Shown: one piece after another, positions 55,735 through 64,000 of the stretch
Position numbering within the stretch: the first letter of the stretch is position 1
Layout: each line of letters starts with the position of its first letter
From: Clarkia xantiana subsp. parviflora
Lineage: Eukaryota; Streptophyta; Magnoliopsida; Myrtales; Onagraceae
Direction: 5' to 3'
DNA length: 64,000 bases
NCBI GenBank assembly: GCA_036873135.1
Contig: JAPTYO010000004.1
Span: forward strand, 37,419,105-37,483,104
Program-made: the position numbers and the translations under genes
Notes under the pieces: model-generated
What the model saw: the letters and a program-made list of their open reading frames with translations, nothing else
What the model was told of the DNA's origin: nothing
Databases searched by the model: none

Positions 55735-57047
55735 AATGTCATTCATGGTGGTCCAGCTGCAGGAGGATAAGTCTCCAACGCAAGAGATGTGTACGCTGCA
55801 CAGGCAAGCACACTCCCCAAGTATGGGAAAAGAAAGAAACCGGAAGAGGAGGACCTCGTGATAGGATTCTCGAGAAAAGACATGGCACACATCGTCTACC
55901 CACATGATGACGCGTTAGTAATAACGATGGAAATCAACGGGTTCGATGTCAAAAGAATTCTAGTCGACGGAGGAAGCTCGTCAGACATCCTCCATATCAA
56001 CGTCCTCGAACAGCTGGGAATGAAAAGAGAGAACCTGAAGCCGGGAAATTTCCCGTTAGTAAGCTTTGCTGGAGCTGCAACATACCCACTCGGAATGATC
56101 ACCCTTCCCACTGTGATAGGAGAGGGATGGAACGCAATGAATGTCAACATCACTTTTGTGATCGTCGAAAGCCTTGGCGCTTACAACGGAATTCTCGGAA
56201 GAACAACGATAAACCCCTACGAGATGGTGCCTTCAACGGCACATCAAAAGCTGAAATACCGCTTAAGGGGAGGAATTGGTGAAGTCTTGGGCGATCAGAC
56301 AACAGCACGAAAATGCTATGTCAATGCCCTAAGACCCTAAGATGCAAGAACCGCCTGGACATTGCAGTCATCGAAAGGGGACAGTGTTCCAAATCTGAAG
56401 TCGAAAGGCGATTTGACGAGATGATGAGCAAAGGAGAAAGACTCCCAACACTTCAAACCCCAATGCTCCCAAGCATATGGGACATCAAACAAGGAGAGTC
56501 AGAATCCATCCAAAACTACTTCAAGCGATTCGCTATTAACGCAACTTCAAGTTTTGCAGACAAGTCAGCCGTGATCAATGCCTTTTTCCTGAACATGAAC
56601 TCACCCACATTTCTCCTATTTGGACGAACACAAGGGTGGAGAACAACCAAGTCTATGGCTGACTTAAAAGAGAAGATGGAGACAGCAATCGAAGTCGCAA
56701 ATGAGCTGGGGTGGTTCAGCCCACCTGCAGAACACGAGGAGGCGCGCGAACACGAGCGTGCAAGACAAGACTTGAACAACAACCAAGATGAAGAATATAC
56801 ACCTCTAAACATAGAGGTGGAAGAGTTGTTCAAGACCATCCTGAAGGATGTTTTGCCTCCTCCAAGCGAGATCCGAATTGCCTTCCTCGGGAAGAATCCA
56901 GAAATGTGGTGCCACTATCACAACAAATGGGGTCACAGCACGAATGGCTGCCCCTCTCTTCGCAACAAAATCGAGGAACTGATCAAACAAGGAGCTCTGC
57001 ATTCCTACATTGCATGCAGGAAGCCAGCTTTATCAAACCGTCACTAA
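55735..57047 (+). pseudogene. Element W protease and second Gag-like domain, broken
   Basis: The remaining frame starts INVIHGGPAAGG, equivalent to about residue 610 of the Y protein. It meets a TAA at 55768-55770 and then runs to 56340 with the retropepsin motif (RILVDGGSSSDILHINVL; ILGRTTINP). A frameshift near 56335 moves the reading into frame 56313-57047. That carries the second gag-like unit (SESIQNYFKRFAINATSS, TFLLFGRTQGWRTTKSMADL, EYTPLNIEVEELF) and the knuckle CHYHNKWGHSTNGC. Order and spacing match Y residue for residue in the main motifs, but identity is moderate. The N-terminal Gag is deleted. No RT or integrase follows. Confidence 0.88.
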
Positions 57048-58611
57048 GGGAATAACCCTTCCCTTATGACATGCACATACTCTATCTTTACTTTTCAAAT
57101 GCTGAGTAGAACGTTTAGGATGGGAGATCAGTTGACTCCATCCATGTACATCCCTTGTAAATAAACAAGAAGACTAATGAAGTTCATTCCTTGCGTAGGA
57201 AAAATCACTATGTAATGGCAAGCTTCCCCGGTCCAATACCAGGAACAAGCCACATACATCACCAACAAAGGCCCTAACCCTATACGCAGAAAGGGCAACC
57301 AACAAGAAAAGCCATCAAAAAGATATCAAAGCAAGACTAAGCGAGGCTCATCACGACAAACCAAAACAAAGGACGTTTGACGCATACAAGGAGTTGACGT
57401 ATCCTCACCAAGGATGTGAACGTACTAATCTATTCACATCCTTGCAAAAAGTCGGGGGACAAACGGATCATTGGGAATCCTCCCTCGCAAACAAATGCAA
57501 GTGTCGGACGTACTAATCTATCCACACTTCGCCATCATACAAGGATGTGAACGTACTAATCTATTCACATCCTTGCAAAAAGTCGGGGGACAAACGGATC
57601 ATTGGGAATCCTCCCTCGCAAACAAATGCAAGTGTCGGACGTACTAATCTATCCACACTTCGCCATCATACAAGGATGTGAACGTACTAATCTATTCACA
57701 TCCTTGCAAAAAGTCGGGGGACAAACGGATCATTGGGAATCCTCCCTCGCAAACAAATGCAAGTGTCGGACGTACTAATCTATCCACACTTCGCCATCAT
57801 ACAAGGATGTGAACGTACTAATCTATTCACATCCTTGCAAAAATCGGGGGACAAACGGATCATTGGGAATCCTCCCTCGCAAACAAATGCAAGTGTCGGA
57901 CGTATTAATCTATCCACACTTCGCCATCATACAAGGATGTGAACGTACTAATCTATTCACATCCTTGCAAAAATCGGGGGACAAACGGATCATTGGGAAT
58001 CCTCCCTCACAAACAAATGCAAGTGTCGGACGTATTAATCTATCCACACTTCGCCATAATACAAGGATATGAACGTACTAATCTATTCACATCCTTGCAA
58101 AAAGTCGGGGGATAAGCGGATCATTTGGAATCCTCCCTCGCAAACAAAGACAAGGGTCGGACGTACTAATCTATCCACACTTAGCCACAGCATCAAGTAT
58201 GTGAACATACTAGTCTGTTCACATCCCCATAAAGAGAGACAAGCACTTCAACGAGGATCATCCTCCCTACAAAGCCACAGACGACGGTAATACCAACTCA
58301 TCCACACCCGTCACCAACAGAGATGCAATTTCCTAAGGAAAACCATCGGATCAAGAAAATCAACCATTCAATAGAGCAACACTCTTACAAAAAGAAAAAA
58401 AGTCACTGAGACAGCAATAAAGGAAGATGCAAAATAATACTAAGTATTATATCTTTCTAACATCTCATGTCAGGCATATATATATAATATAGCAGGACTC
58501 AAAAGTAAAGACATCCAGCCAGCTTAAAAGTCAAGCCCAAGATGCAACCCGTCAAAATCTCACCCATGCAAGGGGAGCAACCATATGTACACATGGAAAA
58601 ACAAAGAAAGA
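57048..58611. repeat. W convergent intergenic region with 130-bp stem-loop array
   Basis: From about 57408 to 58200 six units of 130-131 bp repeat. Each contains two stem-loops sharing a loop. AAGGATGTGAA and TTCACATCCTT flank CGTACTAATCTA, and AAGTGT...ACACTT flanks the same TACTAATCTAT. The GGGAATCCTCCCTC word lies between. Short frames through the array (57733-58072) are artefacts. The array sits between the sense stop (57047) and the antisense stop (58612). Confidence 0.88.
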
Positions 58612-60944
58612 TCAACCTGACCCAACGTCAGGAGCACCAGAACCAAAGACATCAGTCATAAAAACATCTTGCGCTGGGCCTTTGAAAGCACCACGGCGAT
58701 CATCACCAACAGGGACGGACGCCTGCCCCGTCAAACCACTCGTTCCACCACTCGCTCGGATCCCCGCAATAGCCCCAAGGGCATAGCCAGCATATGGACC
58801 AGCACTCTGGAAAGGAAAATCGGGGGCAAGGGAGTATACCCTCCTGAAGTAATCCACAGAGAAGGACTCCATGCGATCATCACGCGCCTTCTCGAGAAGC
58901 TTTGGATAATCAGCTGTAGTAGGAAACTCAATCATTCCAAGCTGATCACCCAGGGCAACATGAGACTCTTTAGTCTCCCTCAGCGACACAACATGTGCTT
59001 CCTCATCAACTTTCTCCTGGCGTAGTAGGGCAAATAGCTCCGCCTCCAGCTGAGACGCATAATCCTGACTCTTCTTGAGATCAGTGGAAGCCTCGGAAGA
59101 AGCATCTGAATGCGCGCGCGCCTTCTCCCTCAACACAACAACATCCTGAGACAAGTGCTCATGACGATCCTGCAGACCCCTCGTCTCCTCAACAAGCTCA
59201 ACAACAAAAGAGGAAAGGTTGGTCATCACGGCATTCATCTACAACAACAACACAAACACATCATACACAAAGAAGTCAGACAAACATGATAGATCCAACA
59301 TAAAAGGAAAGCAACGTACAGGAGCAAAGCGCGCGAGTGACTCCTCGACACATTTCAACGCAGCCTCAGGATCCCGGGGACACGTCTTGCGGTCAGCCGG
59401 TGGAACAGACCGCTGAACCACACGCACACCAACAGCAGGCGTGCTCAAGGAAACATCCTTGGGAAAACGGACAGCAGACTGAGAATACGGAACCCACTCA
59501 CTCCCAGACACATCCCGATCAGGCCGGCAAATCAAATCAGACTTGCGAAGAGCCGGAGGAGTAGGGACAACTACACATCAAAAGCAAACACGTTAGGAGA
59601 AGGCAAACCATACTAATACAACAAGAAGTCAACCACAGTTACCTGCCAAGGGAGGCACCTCCTCTGAACGCCCGCTCCCCGACCGGGGGACATGCAGGGT
59701 CAAATCTGCGTACATAGGCCCTTTCCCTTTGTCGCAGGAAGGAGCAAGAGGCATGCCCTCAGATGTCAACCTCCTAGGATCGCTCGGGGAACGGACGTCA
59801 GCATCATGCTCCCCGACAGGAACAACTCCCCCCGTCGTCGGAAAGTCCAAGCCTACAAAGACGACCACAAAGAGACCATTAGCATGTTAGCATGGGAAAA
59901 ATCTCAACAAAACATTTAAAAGGCACAAGTCCCATACCCGGGCCAACTGGAAGAGTATCGTCTAGGCCGGGAACAATCTGAGAAGACCCGCCTGCAACTC
60001 CACCCTGTAAACAGGGGCGTCTGTTAAGAAACCAACCTACAAGAAAACAAGAGCAGATGTTACAAAACTTCAAAACATACCAACTCCTCCCCCGAAGGAC
60101 GTACGTGAATGCCCGCCGCGAGCAGCTCGACGTCAGAAGCACGATAAAGGGGGCTGTACTCCCCCGCCCTATTCGCCGCATGGATTTTCTTCAAAGCGAC
60201 CTTATCTCTATCAGAAAACTCCTGAAATCGTGGAACGGGATCGGCATCCAAAATGTGAGAAGTCGCCCAAGTCGTGCCTGCATCCTTTACAAAAAAGTAC
60301 TGACACTTCCATTTATTCTGGGAAGTGTCCGACCGTTCGCAGAATCGCGCTTCAGTATTCCACCCCGCCCGGCGCAAGCCAAGGGAAGAGAATCCCTTTT
60401 CGGTCATATGAGGCCAACGCAAGCTGAAGGTGCACATCCCAGACTCATCCGCCTTACCCAGGCGGTAAAAGGCTCGAAACAACACTATTGAGTAGTCCCA
60501 GGAATTCAGATGACATTGCACCCGAAAACACGTCCAAGCCCTGAACCCTGGTGGGGTAATAGAGACAGGAGAAATCCTATAATATCGACAAAGGCGGACC
60601 AGATCCTGGCAGTAGGGAAACCGCAGCCCCTCTCGAAACTGTGAAAGGTAGACCGCCTCATACTCAGCTGGAGGAACGGTAGGCCGACCAAATTCAACTC
60701 CCTTCACAACATCCCAAGGATACGAGACCTCTAGGCCGGGACACCAGCCCCGGGTCGAGACGTAGAGGTCAAACTTGGAACGTGGAAGCTTGTTGGGAAA
60801 AAATATCTGAGTCTTCTCCAATATCACGCGGTCACCCGACGGTCCCAAGAGTACACCACTTCGAGACCCAGAATCGGAATCCATGGTGCTCTCGCCAACC
60901 TCACCCTCAAAGTTATCCGAAACAAAAGGATGAGACTTACTCAT
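58612..60944 (-). CDS. Element W antisense accessory protein, five exons
   Basis: Exons on the minus strand are 60944-60081, 60004-59938, 59852-59643, 59570-59320 and 59238-58612. All have GT/AG introns, phases 0,1,1,0, and total 2019 nt (672 aa). Exon 1 starts MSKSHPF and shows FREGLRFPYCQDLVRLC, ITPPGFRAWTCFRVQCH, KCQYFFVKDAGTTWATS and VELLAAGIHVRPSGEE. It is homologous to exon 1 of the Y gene and to the PF04195-like domain. Exon 4 has SEWVPYSQSAVRFPKDVS, GVRVVQRSVPPADR and VEESLARFAP. Exon 5 is coiled coil followed by YFRRVYSLAPDFPFQSAGPY. All five exons are open although the sense gene of the same element is destroyed. Function unknown. Confidence 0.85.
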
Positions 60945-62788
60945 TATGCGAAGAAGTGGAAACCGTTTCCTATCAAGAATACTCTAAGTATCAGAGTCGG
61001 GCGCCTGCAAGCCCGTCAACCAAGCCCTGCGAAGACCATACACCAACTCAATCAAAAACCAAGGCAACACATCAACCACACTCATCAAAGTCCTTTACAA
61101 GGACATTCAACCCAACGGACCAACCGTCCGCATACAAACAGCTAGGGACCCTCCCGCTCGGGAGTCAAAAATCCTTACGCTCATCAAAGGCCTAGGCCAA
61201 TTACTAATCAAATTTTCATACATTTGTGCAATGAGACACAGGTATTCAAGCGCTCTACAAAGCGACAAGTTCAAGAGCTAAAGAAATCAAAGGCATACAA
61301 AGTTGGTTATAATTACCAAAATGCCATCCGACCACCTTTGGATCAAATTTCATCCTTAAAATGGCTCAAGGCTCCGGGGGCACATACAAGCAGCTCAAAT
61401 GCACTCAAGCAAGCCCGTTACATGCCACAGAGGGACTTACCCCTCCCCGAACAACCCGAAGAACACTCGGGTCAAATAAGCCACTAATGAAGGCAAACTA
61501 CCAAGCAATCACCTAAGCTCCTGGGACATAGCTATCCACTCACAAACAATCAAGGGGGCATTATCACAATAGGGGACATCATTTCAAGTCACCCGTATCA
61601 AGATACAAGGGTTCGAGCTTTTCGCTCGAAAAACTCCGATTTCGAACCTCCGTGATTCCCCCTCGGTTGATCGGAACCTAGGGACCTCTTCACAAAGGGA
61701 GTTCGCTATCCTTAACTCTATCTATCTACACTTAGAGCTTAGCCAAAAGCAAATTTTGAAAATCAAGCCAAAGCTTCACTTAGGCATTTCATCAAACACC
61801 TACAATGCACCTTATTGAAATTCAAATGTGCAGCCCTATAGGCCTAATTAACTTCAAGAAAAGAGGGTGGAGGACGTTACCAACCGATGCTCGACAAAAA
61901 AGACTCGAAACCGGATCGAATCGAGCTCAAAAAGCAGCCCACAAGTGATGCAGCCGCCGCCCGCTGCAGCCGCCGGACCCGCCGCTGCCGCCGCCGCCTC
62001 GCCGCCGCTGCGCCGCCCTGACCTCGCCGGTGGTGCTCCTGGTGGTGGCCGGCCGAAATGTGGTCTCACTAACACCCTAGAGTGAATTCCTAAAATCCCT
62101 ACCTTAGCTCCTCCAAAACTCTCACCACAACCAATTCAAAAGTTGATAGTTTTATAAACTATCATGGAGGAGAAGGGACTACACAACATGGTAAGTACCA
62201 TACATCAAGGAGGTACATTCCTATCCACCATTCATTCTTTAAATTGTTGATGGCTTGGGTTTTTAACTATCAAATGACTTGGATAAATTTAACTAAGTCA
62301 TTTCAAATGTCCTCAACTTTTTGAAAACGTTGAGTTTATGATTTTTCGTATTAGGGTCGTTGCATGTGATTTTCCAAAACCCGGCCCTATTTCATTCACC
62401 CAAAACCATCGTCTCGCCGTCAAGACGGCCGTCTCGGACGACGAGCTCTCGGAAACTATCGCATTATATGAAAAACATTTTTTCAAGATTTGCATGATTT
62501 ATTATCATTTTGATACATTTAGTCGTATCATGAACGTTCCGTATTTATTAGTTCATCGTACGAGCCCGAAAGATTTCATGTGCGCTCGCACCTTAATTCT
62601 CCAAACGATCACATTTATCATATTACTCGTAGTCCGTTGTGCTACTAACCCTTTGTGCAGTTACCAAGCATGACCATCTCAAAAACTAAGGCGAGGAACT
62701 CGTCCGAGCCGCGCGTATCCACCCTTGGTAGGTCAAAACTCGAGGTGAGCGGACGACCCGAATCACGCGTATACCCTATCTTAGAATA
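60945..62788. other. W leader side of the antisense gene and 3' internal region
   Basis: No sense gene is seen. A GC-rich patch at about 61945-62050 (GCCGCCG repeats) lies about 1 kb upstream of the antisense start, with a donor-like CGGTTG|GTAACG on the minus strand near 61886 and an acceptor-like CTTGATAG near 60980. This mirrors the leader arrangement in Y. CCCTTTGTGCAGTTACC occurs at about 62650. Confidence 0.4.
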
Positions 62789-62830
62789 GAGTTAAACAAA
62801 GGTCAAGCCCTTATTTAACTCGGGGGCAAG
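62789..62830 (+). promoter_or_regulatory. W hairpin and polypurine tract
   Basis: GAGTTAAA pairs with TTTAACTC, and an inner AAGG pairs with CCTT (62789-62821). CGGGGGCAAG and the LTR follow directly. Confidence 0.78.
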
Positions 62831-63681
62831 TGATGGACATACACGTGATTCGGGCTCGGTTTTGAATTATCTAGACTTCGTACACGCACGAGACCCGCCC
62901 GAAACCCAATTTCAAGCTACCCGGGGGAAACCGGGCAAGTTTCGAACTTGCCCGGCATCCCCGGGGGGCATACCCGGAAAATTCCGGGTAAGTCTAGCTT
63001 ACCCGGAAAATTCCGGGTAAGCCCCAGCTTACCCGGAATTCCGGGTAAGCCCCAGCTTACCCGGAATTCCGGGTAAGCTCCACACCCGGGGGGTGTCGCG
63101 CACACCCCCCATTTTACCTCGGACGTATACGGAGACCCGATTTTTAACTAACTCCTATGTGTCCGAGACCTATGTTTCAAAGGCGCGCACATCCCGCTCG
63201 GGACAGCCGTCTGAGACGCGCGTCAGAGTCCTTTTCCCAAAGCTCTCCCCTGTACCCCGGTTCACATTTCCACATCGAACCGGGTCAAAACCGGTTTACG
63301 GTCCAAGGTTGCCTATAAATAGCCACCTTGGGGGTAAACATTTTCAAGTCATTCCAAAATCACTTTGGGCAAGTGTGGGAAAAGCTCTGACCTCTCTCTA
63401 GAAAACCCTCTCTTTCTCTCTCTAGAAATCGACTAATGTTGATCGTCGGAGTGAGCACTCCAAGCACCCCCCCCCCCCCCCCTCTCCATGGGGACTGCTT
63501 GGTAACGCTCCTTGCGCAGGTGCAGACAGACGACCTCCCTGAGAGCCCGAAGGACTTGCCCTCATTCAGAAGACGAAGTTAAGGCCCGCGCACGACTTTA
63601 GAAGGCGGACTTAGCTCGCACTTAACCCGAAGATCTCGACAAGTTATCCAGCGGACAGCCCGCAATAACTTGGTCGAAACA
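62831..63681 (+). repeat. Element W, 3' LTR
   Basis: 851 bp, TGATGGAC...CGAAACA. The palindrome array (TTACCCGGAATTCCGGGTAA and longer-spaced variants) is at about 62980-63080. TATAAATAG lies at about 63314. A CTCTCTAG leader and a C-run (63468-63482) follow, and the acceptor-like CTCCTTGCGCAGG lies at about 63508-63520. Confidence 0.93.
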
Positions 63682-63699
63682 GCGCGCGCAGGTATCTAG

Positions 63700-63859
63700 T
63701 GATATTTAATGCATATATACTATCCTAATTTAAGCTAAACCTATTTTTAGCAACCCTGTGACCTTCTATATTTAAATATTTTCTTTTTTGAACGTATTAC
63801 ACATAACATTTTTGAACGTGTTATACACGTGTCGTGCGTACCAAAATTAGGTGTTTACA
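63700..63859 (-). repeat. Element X, 5' LTR, right part
   Basis: TGATATTTAATGC...GTGTTTACA continues the LTR interrupted at 53351 and matches 44932-45081. GTATA follows at 63860-63864. Confidence 0.92.
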
Positions 63860-64000
63860 GTATATTTCCGGCCTAAAAATATGAATTTCCATTTCTAATT
63901 TTCCAAAAATAGATAAATTTAAGAAGCGGTGTCGTATCATATCCAAAGTGACAAATTTAGGAGAGGGCGATAATTTTTTTTTTTTTGAAAAATAAGAAAT
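63860..64000. other. Flank of X after the right target duplication
   Basis: GTATA duplication, then 136 bases of AT-rich DNA with a T-run near 63975. Nothing else is seen. Confidence 0.6.

Larger units (their letters stand above)
55654..63681 (+). mobile_element. Element W: non-autonomous Tat-type LTR retrotransposon, 5' deleted
   Basis: A full 3' LTR (62831-63681) and only 81 bp of the 5' LTR (55654-55734) are bounded by GCGCG duplications. The deletion runs from the 5' LTR straight into the region before the protease, removing the rest of the LTR, the primer site and the first gag domain. What is left keeps the order of Y: protease, second gag-like unit, tandem stem-loop array, convergent five-exon antisense gene, GC-rich leader, hairpin and polypurine tract. 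The two LTRs differ at 2 of 81 comparable bases. Confidence 0.92.
53352..63699 (+). mobile_element. Helitron-like insertion carrying element W
   Basis: The intact X LTR at 44126 shows the empty site TTACA|TGATATT. Here it is split as A|TCTATTATC...GGTATCTAG|T, which are the Helitron rules: 5' TC, 3' CTRR, insertion between A and T, no target duplication. Without W (55654-63681 plus one GCGCG) the element is about 2.3 kb. Its 3' end is the GC hairpin region CACACGCGCGTAGCGCG followed by CAGGTATCTAG. No Rep/helicase is present, so it is non-autonomous. Confidence 0.85.
44126..63859 (-). mobile_element. Element X: large non-coding (LARD-like) LTR retrotransposon, split by later insertions
   Basis: Read on the minus strand, the 5' LTR is 63859-63700 joined to 53351-52546. 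It is followed by a primer site (TGGCGACTCTGCTGGGGA), an internal region to 45082, a polypurine tract (CAAAGAGGGGCAAG) and the 3' LTR 45081-44126. GTATA duplications bound the whole. The internal region has no gag or pol, only tandem arrays, poly-T and a large inverted repeat. It is therefore a large retrotransposon derivative depending on another element. The LTRs differ at a few percent of sites by eye, so X is older than Y. Confidence 0.9.

Overview
This is plant nuclear DNA, almost certainly from an angiosperm. It is AT-rich and intron-bearing, and about three quarters of it is transposable-element sequence. I cannot name the species. Only two ordinary host genes are well supported: a ten-exon DUF707 (PF05212) gene at 8821-13937 (+) and an eight-exon gene for the TPR/U-box ubiquitin ligase CHIP at 16936-20307 (+). 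They sit in a small gene island of about 12 kb.

Layout. 1-7130: an autonomous Ty3/gypsy element of the Tat lineage on the minus strand, broken by frameshifts and stops. It has gag, protease, RT, two RNase H domains, integrase and one LTR, and its other end lies outside the window. 7136-8220: a CACTA tip and a Ty1/copia remnant. 8.8-20.3 kb: the two host genes, with a decayed CACTA tip and a copia LTR-gag remnant between them. 20.3-25.5 kb: intergenic DNA with foldback elements and AAT microsatellites. 25.57-31.15 kb: a 5'-truncated L1-type LINE and a decayed copia element containing a small Helitron-like piece.

31.5-43.1 kb: a Tat-type LTR (Z) split by a complete young element (Y, 31819-42794, target duplication GGTCC). 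44.1-63.86 kb: a non-coding LTR element (X, 44126-63859, duplication GTATA) with no recognisable protein. Its right LTR is split by a Helitron-like insertion (53352-63699, A|TC...CTAG|T), and the 3' terminal hairpin of that insertion is itself split by a second Tat-type element (W, 55654-63681, duplication GCGCG).

The most interesting material is in Y and W. Both lack reverse transcriptase and integrase. Their sense ORF carries gag, a CHHC knuckle and a retropepsin, followed by a second gag-like unit with its own CHHC knuckle where pol would be. Convergent to it, on the opposite strand, both carry a five-exon spliced gene with the same intron phases (0,1,1,0) despite strongly diverged protein sequence. 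Stem-loop tandem arrays lie between the convergent genes. A covarying hairpin abuts the polypurine tract, and each LTR family has its own CCGG-centred palindrome array upstream of its TATA box. The likely reading is a long-lived non-autonomous Tat lineage that exports its own Gag and an antisense-encoded accessory protein, while RT and integrase come from autonomous Tat relatives such as the one at the left edge.
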